DNA of 64,000 nt from Lantana camara. Taxonomy: Eukaryota; Streptophyta; Magnoliopsida; Lamiales; Verbenaceae. This document shows, piece after piece, positions 36,492-47,153 of this stretch (positions are counted from its first letter, which is position 1; each line of letters opens with the position of its first letter). The stretch covers positions 89,613,501 through 89,677,500 of the forward strand of contig CM074862.1 of the NCBI GenBank assembly GCA_037501455.1, in the 5' to 3' direction. The notes beneath the pieces are model-generated. The model saw nothing but the letters and a program-made list of their open reading frames with translations. It was not told where the DNA came from and ran no database searches. The position numbers were made by a program, and so were the translations under genes.

Positions 36492-36762
36492 TCCTAGTAG
36501 GCCTTGGTTGTTTCTTAAAACGCCTTGCGCTCGAAAACGGGATCTCCTACAAGAACGGATCCTAGTAGGCCTTGGCTGTTTCTTAAAACGCCTTGCGCTC
36601 GAAAACGGGATCTCCTACAAGAACGCATCCTAGTAGGCCTTGGTTGTTTATTAAAACGCCTTGCGCTCGAAAACGGGATCTACCACAGAAAAAGTCCTAG
36701 TAGGCCTTGGTCGTTTCTTAAAACGCCTTGCGATCGAAAATGGGATTTCCTGCAGAACCAAG
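36492..36762 (+). repeat. Four 68-bp tandem repeats in the Tat element
   Basis: Units start at about 36492, 36560, 36628 and 36695 with TCCTAGTAGGCCTTGG and contain AAAACGCCTTGCG. Spacing is 68, 68 and 67 bp. Open frames running through them (36525-37001) follow from the repeat. Confidence 0.9.
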
Positions 36763-36819
36763 AAAATGTCAAGAGCCAAAGCGCTCGAACGATGGCCTCA
36801 GAATCAAAAAGGAATTGCA

Positions 36820-37505
36820 CAAGTCTTGAACGAGGGCAACCACTCAGTAAGACCCTCGCAAATACTCAAGACCTAGCAAAACCCCCCAAGGGCGGAAAGA
36901 ATGTCACAAGTCTTGAACGAGGGCAACCACTCAGTAAGACCCTCGCACACACTCAAGGCTTAGCCAAATTCTCCCAAAGCAAAAGTTTATACAAGTCTTG
37001 AGCGTAGGGGCAATCTCACAGTAAGACCCTCACGATCGCTCAAGACTTAGACAAATTTTCAAGATAAATTTACAAAAGCAGAAATTTATACAAGTCTTGA
37101 GTAGGGGGGCAATCCCACAGTAAGACCCTCACGATCGCTCAAGACTCAGACAAATTTACAAAAGAAGAAATTTATACAAGTCTTGAGTAGGGGGGCAATC
37201 CCACAATAAGACCCCCACGATCGCTCAAGACTTAGACAAATTTACAAAAGAAGAAATTTATACAAGTCTTGAGCAGGGGGGCAATCCCACAATAAGACCC
37301 CCACGATCGCTCAAGACTTAGACAAATTTACAAAGGCAGAAATTTATACAAGTCTTGAGTGGGGGGGCAATCTCACTGTAAGACCCCCACGATCGCTCAA
37401 GACTTAGACAAATTTACAAAGGCAGAAATTTATACAAGTCTTGAGTAGGGGGGCAATCTCACAATAAGACCCCCACGATCGCTCAAGACTTAGACAAATT
37501 TTCAT
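36820..37505 (+). repeat. Eight about 86-bp tandem repeats in the Tat element
   Basis: AAGTCTTGA recurs near 36821, 36908, 36993, 37092, 37178, 37263, 37350 and 37436. The later units are the most alike, containing GGGGGGCAATC, TAAGACC and CACGATCGCTCAAGACT. Each unit has AAGTCTTGAG and its complement CTCAAGACTT about 50 bp apart, so each could fold into a stem. The array separates the convergent pol and antisense units. Confidence 0.88.
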
Positions 37506-37717
37506 TGCATCAAAGAAGTAAAACATCCACAAAGTAGGCTACACAGTCTTACTATATGATTCATGAATGGACAAGAAGGACAACAAAGTCAAGAAAAAGG
37601 AATATTATTCATTGCAGAAGAAAAGTATTACAAGGCAAAAGGGCTCAAAGGCCCATGAAATACTATTACAAAAGAAAGCAAAGCTGAAAAATACAGAGAA
37701 TACACAAAGGAAGAATA

Positions 37718-40570
37718 CTAAGCGGCTGGGGCGATGTCCTCATCAACAATCACTAGAACTGGGCCATGAACTGGGCCGTGAACCGGACCCTCAGGCTCTT
37801 GCGGATGGGCTTGAAGATTGTTGGGGGCATTGGCATCTAGAGCAGGCACATTGGCATCTGGAGCGGGGGCGTTGGCACCTTCATCAATGGGGATTGGGGC
37901 ATCCTCTACGACCGGCGCTTGTGGCTCGTTTTCGGGATCGTCGTTTTGAGCAGCATTACCCGCCGGATGAGCATCCATGTACTCATCTTGAAGGAGCTTG
38001 ACCAAGAACCCATACTCAGGCTCCGCAATGGAATCAGCAGGGTTATCACCCTCGTCATCTTCCTCCTCGCACCGCTCGTTGAACATGAGCCCCGTGCCCT
38101 CTGCCTCTTTCATGGAGGGATCTGTTAGCCCCTTGTGTATGCCCTGCTCGATGGCTAAGTTGAAAGCCTTCTGAGCTTCTTCCAAACAATGCAGGGAAGC
38201 AGCAAAGTTAAAGGCCTTCGAATGACAGAATTTGATTAAGGCCTCCTTATTTGCGCGCTCTAGGCTCCGAGGCCACTCGTTCATGGCATCGTTGAATTTG
38301 CGCTCGGCCTCAAGAGCCCTTGCCTTCCAGTCCTCCCTCTCCGCCTCAGCCTTTTTGCACCGCTCGTTGACCTGAGCCAGCTGGTTGCCCAGGCTAATTC
38401 GAGCGCCATCAACCGCCAGAAAGTCTTCCTTGAGCTTTCCCAGCTCTTCCTCAGTTACTTCGAACAAGCCCTTGAGGGACTCGTACTTTGCAATTTCAGC
38501 ATCCAGCTCCGCTTGAATCTGAGCCGGATCGTTGGAACGAGCCATCTTCTTGTATTTAGCCTTCCGGTCGGCATAGATGGAGGCTCGCATTTGCACATTT
38601 TTGAGCCGGGGAAGAACTTGCTGCATAAACGAAAGGAAAAGTGTTAGCCAAATAAAAATGGTGATTTACAGAAAAGAAAAGAAAGAACGCAAGGAATAAA
38701 TACTTACGGAAATTAGCGCTTGGGCCGCATCGAGGGTCACCTTCTCCACGGACTCGCTGAAGAGGTGCCGGTGATCCGCTGAGAACTGGGCTTTGCTGTA
38801 CAAATTCTCGGTGACAGCCTGAGCGACCGTGCCAGGCCTCAGCAAAACTGCCCCCCCGTCGGTGGCGCCTGAAAAGTCTCTATCCCCTCGACGGGGGAAC
38901 TCCCACAGATGTTCTTCCTCAGAAGAGAAAGTTTCCCCCTCGCCCCGGGGGCCCTCAACAACCTGTTTGCCCTTGCCCTTGATTGCGGCAGAATCGGGCA
39001 TCCTCTTCCTCTTGCGGGAAGGCCTGCTAGCGCTCGGGGGAGCCTCAGTTAACGCCAGTGTGGTTACTGGCCTCGTTTGTTCTGAAGGGATGGGGGGTTG
39101 AACATCACCTGCTCTCTCTGATCGCCCCCTGGTCTCCCTCGGGACCAATCTACGTTCCCCTCGGCCACGAGGGGGCTGCACCTCAGGATTGGCGCTTGAA
39201 CTGGCGCCACTACGAGCGTCACCTCTATTGTTGCGGTTACGAGGGCGCTGTTGCTCACGCTGTTGATCCCCCTGTGGGGTCTGGTTTCTGTTGGCGTGGG
39301 CGAAACGAGCCGCTTGTCTAATTCCTCCAGCCATTTCAAGTATAGCGACTCCTGCAAGAATGAAATTTACAAGGGTTAGGAATATTCAGATCATATACTC
39401 AGATTACAAGTTGCAAGCACAGAAAGGAAGTTAGTATTTATTCCTATCTAGAGTTAGTGCCCTAAAGATCTAACCGTCTCTCTCTATGTCACGAGCCGGA
39501 GGGTTGTCAATGAAATAAGGGTCGTTGGAAAGACCACACAAGAACATAAGTTCTGCATCATCTATCCAGTCCTTCGCTTGTATAAGGTGACCCTCGTCCC
39601 TCAGGGTTGTTGCTAGGCTTTTGGCCCAATCTTTGGGGAGTGCATGTGGCAGACGGCTCTTTGAATACGAGCTCCATTCCGTGATCACCCCAAAGCCCTC
39701 TCCTGCTGGAGCCTTGACAAAGATGAACTTCTCCTTCCAGTCAATGCCATAAGTGCTCGAGGGCGAGTTGATCAGCTTCATATGGGCCTTCGCTTGGACA
39801 TAGTAAAAACCGGCCTCGGGGGATGAGCGGGATGAGCTGACCACTTGGAAAAGGGCGTTGAAGTTCCGCAAATAGGGCTCGTAACCCATACTCCTCATCA
39901 AGATAATGAAGCACGTCAAGAGGGCCAAGCCATTGGGCACTATTTGGGATGGACACAGGCCCAGGTCATTCAACAAATGGGCCATTGAGACTGAGATAGG
40001 GAACCTCAAGCCTCCTGACCTCACGGTGTCCACGTACACTGCCATTTCCCCGGGAGGCGGATTATTTGCACGCTCGTGGCTTTGTGGGATTCTCCATGTA
40101 TACCGCTCGTCCCAGTAAATGGGGGCCATCATCGTTTTTACATCTCCCACGGTGACAGTGCTGGGAGTTTCATCAGGCGTACGCTCGGTAGCCTGGTAGC
40201 CTGACCCTTCGCCCTCGTTGGGTCCTTTGGATTTTTGGGTTTTCTTACTTTTACCCTTGTCACGGGCCCTTTCTGAAGGCCCAGTTACGGCTTCCGCCAC
40301 TGGAAGCGGGTTTGCAACCGCCACGGTCACGGTATGGCGGTGGGGATGTGTGGCACTTTGAGTTATGGGGAGAACAGTCCCTTGCCGTTCTACCTCCATC
40401 ACCAGATCCATCTCCTCAAAAAGAGGATCCACTCCGCCTGGGTTTCTATCTTCCATAGCCATCACCGCTGCCCCCAATTCTTCATCTCTGGGGGAATCAT
40501 GGGAAGAAGAACTCTCAGTGGCCATCTCTTGGATTTCACGGGCAAATTCTTCGATATGTTGGTCGGCCAT
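37718..40570 (-). CDS. Spliced antisense gene of the Tat element, 880 aa, gypsy-type transposon domain
   Basis: Three exons on the minus strand join in frame: 40570-39475, 39351-38708 and 38620-37718. Introns 39352-39474 (123 bp) and 38621-38707 (87 bp) begin GT and end AG, with donors G/GTTAGA and C/GTAAGT and pyrimidine-rich TTGCAG and ATGCAG acceptors. Exon 1 has a disordered N-terminal part, then a folded-looking region around residues 145-365 (YWDERYTWRIP, MAHLLNDLGLCPSQIVPNG) that resembles the putative gypsy-type transposon/plant transposon domain family. Exon 2 is basic and glycine/arginine rich. Exon 3 is a predicted coiled coil followed by an acidic, proline-rich tail. Related Tat elements are known to carry antisense frames; their function is unknown. 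Confidence 0.78.
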
Positions 40571-41168
40571 GGCAGAAATTGGGATTTGGAGGTTTTTCTT
40601 GGAAAGAGATTAAGGTTCAGAAAGGCGAAAATCTAAAGGGTTATGAAATCCTAAAGTCTAAATCTACGGTTAGCAAAGTTAGAAAGTTACAATGGAGATT
40701 TACCTTGAAAGTTTTGGAGAAAACTGGAGAAGAGGTTGAAGATGCTCTGAAAACTGGAAGTGCGAGAGAATTCTTCTTGCAAAGGATACTTGGAAGTTTT
40801 GAATGCGTAAAGAGTGACAAGATCTCAGAATCCCGGATTTATAGGAATGGGAGTTGGTACCGTTTTCGGCAATAAATTCAAAATGGTAATCATTTCCCGC
40901 CTAGGAAACCGCCCACTTTATGGAACCGGCACATGCTTCCCAATGCTCACGCGCCCCACGCGCACCCGCATTTAATGCTCTGACGATTCAAGGGCTTCAG
41001 AATAGTACAAACATTTAATGCGGAAGTGTTACGAGCGGTCGGTTGAAAAGACCGCATTAATGACACCATCAGAGGAAAAATTGCTCAACACGCCAAGCTT
41101 TACACGAGCGCTATAAACGAGAGATAGAGCGTGATAAAATTCTACAGTCCTTATCACTAAGGACTACA
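40571..41168. other. Leader of the antisense gene and end of the Tat interior
   Basis: It contains the minus-strand TATA box and no gene that I trust; a plus-strand frame at 40579-40875 has no recognisable content. The far right part is the region before the polypurine tract. Confidence 0.5.
40837..40845 (-). promoter_or_regulatory. TATA box of the antisense gene
   Basis: On the minus strand the sequence reads CCTATAAAT, about 270 bp upstream of the antisense ATG at 40570. A TATA box at this distance fits a 5' leader of about 235 nt. Confidence 0.55.
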
Positions 41169-41184
41169 GAATTGGGGGGCAAAA
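41169..41184 (+). other. Polypurine tract of the Tat element
   Basis: The stretch GAATTGGGGGGCAAAA ends directly before the 3' LTR. Confidence 0.8.
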
Positions 41185-42051
41185 TGATGGGGTCAAAATA
41201 CGATCGTCCCACATCAGACACGTGGCATCACCGAGATGATGACATCTGTCTCCACAAGGCTGCACCCATCAGCGCACGGGCGCTAAACCATGCGCTAAGC
41301 CAGCCGCCACCAAGGGTGCACCCATCAGCGCACGAGCGCTAAATCAACAAACGCAACCCTACTTCTGGAGTTAAGCCCAACGAGCGCTATCACTCCCACG
41401 AGCGTCCAACAAACTAAACGGTTGGTACGTCCACGTGCCAAAAGAGCCCTCTTCGAGCGTCACATTCCCTCAGAGCGGCCTCTCCTTTTGGCTCGTCATT
41501 TGAACTGGAGCCCTCATTCCCCTCAGCGGATATCTTGGCCTCCAATACTCAAGGTTGTCACGAGCGCGCTCTCAAGCCCTCGTCACCAACCGCCCAAATG
41601 GCTCTCTGACACAACGTACATGCCCGCGCACCTGCCACTGTTGCCAGCACTAACTTTCGGCCACTTTTGCAGAAGATTCCTCCTAGGTTTCTCTCTCACA
41701 GCGCCACGTGTTAGGGCAACATTCGGCCAGGACCACTTGAGGCAAATGACCAAAGGGCCCTTGACCCTCAACTATAAATAGCCAAAGTCATCTTCTACAC
41801 AAGTAAGCTTTCTTCACCTCTGCAACTGTGACTGAACTTACACTTCTCTTCATACACTGAACTGACTTGAGCGTCGGAGAGCCAAACTGGGTATCACCCC
41901 CAGTTCCCCCAGCTTGGCCATCTGACTTTCCTTGTGCTTGTCCCAACAGGTAGAACCCCTTTCACATTTCCGGCGAAGCTCCGGTGGTTTCCTCCACAAA
42001 TACAAATTGTAAAGTGATCGGATTCGGATCCATCCATTTCCGGACCCATCA
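41185..42051 (+). repeat. 3' LTR of the Tat element
   Basis: 867 bp. It differs from the 5' LTR by about three substitutions and by 14 extra bases near 41318-41332, where CCCATCAGCGCACG from upstream is repeated. The TATA box is at 41772-41781. Confidence 0.95.
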
Positions 42052-42426
42052 ATATATATATATATGTGTATATAATATAAAATTACATATACATATGAAA
42101 TATTATTTCTATATGTATTTAAAACTTATTAATATATATTTAATAATTTAAAACTTATCAAATATATATATATATATAATATTACTTTATTATGTAAAGT
42201 AAGAGTATTTTAATGTTATTATAATGAAAATGCATTGAATATGTCTGTAATAGTAGATGAGGGTATAATAGGAATTTTATCTTTTTTTATTGACCATTTA
42301 GGATGAGGGGACGGTGAGTTTATTTTAAAAAACTCAAGGTTTTTTGTATCATTATTTTTTTCATAGAGTTTTTTATGATGATTTCGAATAACACAGGGTT
42401 TTGGGGTTGTTAGCTCTTAATTTCTT

Positions 42427-42530
42427 AGACTTTTAAAGTCGTCCCAATCCACTGTACCTGTGTAGTTACGTGGCAGGTACGTAGGCACGAGAACCCATAC
42501 ATGGTTTTGTATAAGATATGGACTTAGTTG
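42427..42530 (+). other. SABATH upstream region, copy 2, middle part
   Basis: It matches copy 1 at about 13524-13640 (CCACTGTACCTGTG, ACGTGGCAGG versus ATGTGGTAGG, ATGGTTTTGT). It is interrupted on the right by the hAT-like element, whose target duplication GTTGGTTC starts at 42531. Confidence 0.75.
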
Positions 42531-42899
42531 GTTGGTTCTAGGGGTGTCAATTCGGGTGGGTCGGGTTGAGGTAGGGGTATTACACGAAAATTCCCAACCC
42601 GAACCCGACCCGACCCGAATTTGAACCCGAAAATCCCAACCCGAACCCGACCTGATCGGGTTCGGGTTGACCCGAACACTGTTCGGGTCACCCGATAACC
42701 CGGCCAACCCGAATAACCCGAACCCAACCCGACCCGACCCGACCCGACCCGAAACGATTTTCTTTTTCCTTTTTTTTTTTTTGATTTTTTTAAATTCTAA
42801 TTTATGTTTAAAGTATTTTAAAACTTGATAACAATATATAAAAATTTATAGTTTGTAAGGTTTGACATAATTGCAATTAATATAAGATAAAAAAAAAAT

Positions 42900-45800
42900 T
42901 AATACATAAATATTATTAAGTTCTAATTCTAAGTGTAATTATAACTAAGTTCTATATCAACTCTATTTAAATTCCTATTTATATAAATTCAATCAATAAG
43001 GTAATTATGTAAAATAAAAATTAGATACATAAACATTATTTATATCGAATTATATATTTTCTACTAAACTAATCATAATGTAATTCAAATTCTTTTAAGT
43101 CCAAATAAATACATCTATTTTTGTCCATAAACTCCGTTTAATTCTAATCATATTACAGTCATATATGTCTTTCTAATGAACAAAACTATACAATTTAGAC
43201 AAATTATATAATATTGACATTATAAATCACATTTTTCTCAGATAATAATCACATGTTTATAGAAAATAATATTTTACTAGCCCTTTTTTTAATAGTCTAT
43301 TATATTATATTATAAAAATACGAGTTGATTTTTGGATTTTTTTTACACTTTATTGGTCGCCAAAATATCCTTACAATAATGATTGCCCACAAATTTGTTA
43401 GAATTGAAGTCTCGAGTCTGCGTTACTTTGATTGTCTCTTTGTGGGTAAAATGAATCCAAATATGTAAAATGGATCCAACATGGGTAAAATATGGATAAA
43501 ATTGATTAAAATAGGTAAAAAGGATCCAAGTAGGTAAAATGGATTCAAAATGGGTAAAATGTGGGTAAAATGGATCAAAGTGGGTAAAATGAACCTAAAT
43601 GCACAAAATAGATCTAAAATGGGTAAAATGGATCCAAAATGGGTAAAACATATCCAAATGGGTAAATGGATCCAAAATTGGTAAAACAGATCCAAATTGG
43701 TAAAATGGATTCAAAATAGGTAAATTGGATCCAAATGGGTAAAATGGATTCAAAATGGGTAAATGTGGGTAAAATAGATCCAAGTGGGTAAAATGGATCT
43801 AAGTGGATAAAATGAATCCAAAATGGATAAAATGAGTTCAAGTGGGTAAAATGGATCAGAAATGGGTAAATTGGATCCAAGTGGGTAAATTGCATCCAAA
43901 ATGGCTAAAATATGGTAAAATGGATCCAAGTGGGTAAAATGAACCTAAATGCACCAAATAGATCCAAAATGTATAAAATGGTTTCAAATGAATAAAATGG
44001 ATCCAAAATGGGTAAAATAGATCCAAATTGGTAAAATGGATCCAAATGGGTAAATGGATCCAAAATAGGTAAATTGGATCCAAATGGGTAAAATGGATTC
44101 AAAATGGGTAAATGTGGGTAAAATAGATTTAAGTGGCTAAAATAGATCTAAATGGATAAAATGAATCCAAAATGGGTAAAATGAGTTCAAGTGGGTAAAA
44201 TTGTTCAAAAATGGGTAAATTGGATCCAAATGGGTAAAATGGATCCAAGTGGGTTAAATGGATCCAAAATGGGTAAATTGGATCCAAATGGGTAAAATGG
44301 ATCCAAGTAGGTTAAAACGATCCAAAATGGCTAAAATTTGGTAAAATAGATTCAAGTGGGTAAATTGAACCTAAATGCACAAAATAGATCCAAAATGAGT
44401 AAAATGGATCCAAATGGATAAAATGAATCCAAAATGGGTAAAACAGATCCAAAATGGTAAAATTGATCCAAATGGGTAAATGGATCTAAAATGGGTAAGT
44501 TGGATCCAAATTGGTGAAATGGATTCAAAATGGGTAAATATGTGTAAAATGGATCCAAATTGGTAAAATGGATCTAAATGGATAAAATGAATCCAAAATG
44601 GGTAAAATTAGTTCAAGTGGGTAAAATGGATCCAAAATGGGTAAATTGAATCCAGATGGATAAAATGGATGCAAGTGAGTTAAATGGATCCAAGTGGGTA
44701 AAATGAACCTAAATGCACAAAATAGATCCAAAATGGGTAAAATTGATTTAAATGGATAAAATGGATCCAAAATGAGTAAAACAGGTCCAAACTGGTAAAA
44801 TGGATCCAAATTGGTAAAGGGATCCAAAATGGGTAAATTGGATCCAAATGGGTAAAATGGATTCAAAATGGGTAAATTTGGGTAAAATGGATTCAAGTAG
44901 GTAAAATGGATCTAAATGGATAAAATGAATCCAAAATGGATAAAATGAGTTCAAGTGGGTAAAATGGATCCAATTGGGTTAAATAGATCAAAGTAAGTGC
45001 GTAAAATAGATCCAAATGTATAAACTGGATTCAAAATGAGTAAAATTGATCCAAAATATGTAAAATATGGATAAAATTGATTAAAATGGGTAAAATGGTT
45101 ATAACTGGGTAAAATGGATCCAAGTAGGTAAAATGTGTCCAAAATGGGTAAAATGCAGGTAAAATAGATACAAGTGGACAAAATGGATTTAAATGGATAA
45201 AATGAATCCAAAATGGGTACAATAGATCCAAATGGGTAAGATGGATCCGAATGGATAAAATGGATCCAAAATGGGTAAATTAGATCCAAATGGATAAAAT
45301 GGATTCAAAATGGGTAAAATGGATATAAGTGGGTAAAGAGGTAAAAAATGAGCCTAAAACAAGTAGAACGAGTCCAAAATACGTCGAACAGGTTGAAAAA
45401 CGGGTGAGATGGGGTGAGATGGATAGGGATTTGGTTACAAGTCTAATCTTAATCAAATTCTAAATCCAACTCGAATAAATTGTATTCACATTAAAAACTT
45501 GTTTATAATTTTAATTAAGATCTAATTATAAGTGTAATTATAAGTAAATTTTATATGAACTCTATTTAAATTCTTATTTATATAAATTTAATAAAATTAA
45601 ATCAATATGGTAATTATGTAAAATGTAAATTAGATACATAAAATTATTTCGATCGAATAATATATTTTTTACTAAACTAATCATAATGAAATTCTAATTG
45701 TTTAACTTTAAAAAAACTCATCTCTTTTTGTCCGTAAACTTTTGGTTAATTCTAATCATATTACAATCATGTATGTCTTTCTAATTAACAAAATTTTATA

Positions 45801-46510
45801 ATTTAGACAAATTTATACAATATTAAAATTATAAATCACGTTATTCTCAAATAATAATCACATGTTTATAGAAAAAAATTATTTTACTAACCATTATTTA
45901 ATATTCTATTATATTATATTATAAAAATACGAGTTAATTTTTGAATTTTTTTTGAAATTTATTGATCGCCAAAATATCCTTAAAATAATGATTTCATAAT
46001 GTCTAATTAAGTTAATTATGTAAACCAATATGTATTATAAATTATTATTGAAATTTTATAAGTACTTAATTATGGATAGAAATTTGGTTACAAGTCTAAT
46101 CTTAATCAAATTCTAAATCTAACTCTAATAAATTGTACCCACATTAAAAACTTGGTTATAATCTTAATTAAGATCTAATTCTAAGTGTAATTATAATTAA
46201 TTGTCATATCAACTCTATTTAAATTCTTATTTATATAAATTTAATAAAATTCAATCAATAGGGCAATTATGTAAAACATAAATTAGATACATAATAATTA
46301 TTTAGATCGAATAATATATTTTTTACTAAACTAATCATAATGCAATTCTAATTGTTTAAGTTTAAATAATACATATCTTTTTTTTTTTCCGTGAACTCCG
46401 TTTAATTCTAATCATATTACAATCATGTATGTCTTTTCAATTAACAAAATTTTATAATTTAGACATATTATATAATATTAACATTATAAATCACGTTATT
46501 CTCAAATAAT
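42900..46510 (+). repeat. Three direct repeats inside the hAT-like element
   Basis: Similar blocks lie at about 42900-43390, 45500-45990 and 46140-46510. Shared phrases include CTCTATTTAAATTC, TAGATACATAA, TACTAAACTAATCATAATG and ATCATATTAC. The minisatellite separates the first from the second. Boundaries are approximate. Confidence 0.75.
43440..45350 (+). repeat. 19/20-bp minisatellite, GGGTAAAATGGATCCAAA type
   Basis: About 100 imperfect units of 18-20 bp run for 1.9 kb. The reverse complement of the unit contains no stop codon in any frame, so long minus-strand open frames rich in F-Y-P-F-G-S and L-P-I-L-D-P appear by necessity. They should not be annotated as proteins. Confidence 0.92.
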
Positions 46511-46869
46511 AAATTAATTATTATTTTTTAAGTATATCTAATCCTAAACCAATTATCATTTCATAAATTTTTTATCTAATTATAATACACCATATAATTT
46601 AAATATATTAAATATATATTAAATATTTTTTTTAAAAATTTCGGGTCGGGTCGGGTGGGTTCGGGTTGTTGGGTCACCCACCTAATTTTTCGGGTTGAAT
46701 CGGGTCAACCCGAAACCCACCCGAACCCGGCTTCTCTCATTCGGGTCAATTTCGGGTCCGACCCGATTTCAACCCGGCCCGAAAATCCCCAACCCGAACC
46801 TGATATTTTTCGGGTTGGGTCGGGTCGGGTTGGCGGGTCGGGTCAAGAATTGACACCCCTAGTTGGTTC

Positions 46870-47153
46870 AATAGGGCAGACACTTGGTGCGAAATTTAAT
46901 ACACATGGGCAGACACTTGGTCCAAATACGCAGGCACTTGCTCCAAAGAGTTAATACAAACTTTAGAAAATTCCTGACAAATTGTATACCACACTTTAAT
47001 TAATAAATTTTAGGGTAAATTTGCTTAGAACAAATAACAGTGGTAATGAACGTGCCTATAAGATAGGTTGGACTCGGATCTCACTATATACATAGCAGTT
47101 TCTTCAAAAACTTTGGAATGCAGGCATAAACACAAGGAAGCCGAACTGCGAAA
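46870..47153 (+). promoter_or_regulatory. Proximal promoter and 5' UTR of the SABATH gene
   Basis: A TATA box (CTATATACATAG) lies at 47084-47095, about 65 bp upstream of the ATG at 47154. It also contains three copies of a CAGRCACTTG motif near 46876-46940. The region matches copy 1 (13640-13811) except for the segment holding the TATA box, which copy 1 lacks. Confidence 0.65.

Larger units (their letters stand above)
29044..42051 (+). mobile_element. Ty3-gypsy element of the Tat lineage, 13 kb, with an antisense gene
   Basis: LTRs at 29044-29896 and 41185-42051 flank a GGCGCC-type primer site, gag, pol, two repeat arrays, a minus-strand spliced gene and a polypurine tract (41169-41184). The target duplication ATATA is present on both sides, although it lies in AT-repeat DNA. 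Pol contains a second RNase H domain between RT/RNase H and integrase, a mark of the Tat branch. The LTRs show about three substitutions plus one 14-bp indel by eye, so the insertion is very recent. Sense gag-pol has two frameshifts and one stop; the antisense frame is open. Confidence 0.93.
27894..42417. mobile_element. Mutator-like element containing the Tat gypsy element
   Basis: TTAATTTCTT flanks it at 27884-27893 and 42417-42426, a 9-10-bp duplication, and homology to SABATH copy 1 continues across the gap. The ends are inverted repeats: left ACCCTATGTTATACGAAA and the reverse complement of the right, ACCCTGTGTTATTCGAAA, both followed by AAAAAACTCT. Without the nested gypsy element it is about 1.5 kb: left arm 27894-29043 and right arm 42052-42416. 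The left arm holds a GC-rich block at 28140-28620; the rest is very AT-rich. No transposase is encoded. Confidence 0.82.
42539..46861. mobile_element. hAT-like element, 4.3 kb, non-autonomous
   Basis: It starts TAGGGGTGTCAATTCGGG and ends with the complement of TAGGGGTGTCAATTC. The 8-bp target duplication GTTGGTTC is perfect at 42531-42538 and 46862-46869. Both ends carry dense CGGGT/ACCCG repeats (42555-42760 and 46640-46850). The interior holds three direct repeats of several hundred bp and a 1.9-kb minisatellite. No transposase is visible, so it depends on another element for movement. Confidence 0.88.

Noticed and set aside
36525..37001. 158-codon plus-strand frame after Tat pol
   Set aside because: It runs through 68-bp and 86-bp tandem repeats and its protein is just the repeated translation (LKTPCARK and similar). 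No domain is seen.
36820..37505. Regularly spaced repeats that superficially resemble a CRISPR array
   Set aside because: The whole about 86-bp unit is repeated with no unique spacers, it lies inside a plant retrotransposon, and no cas genes are present.
43423..45289. Several overlapping minus-strand open frames of 65-123 codons rich in FYPFGS and LPILDP
   Set aside because: They lie on a 19/20-bp minisatellite whose complement lacks stop codons in every frame, so open frames are unavoidable. There is no conserved start and no other coding feature.
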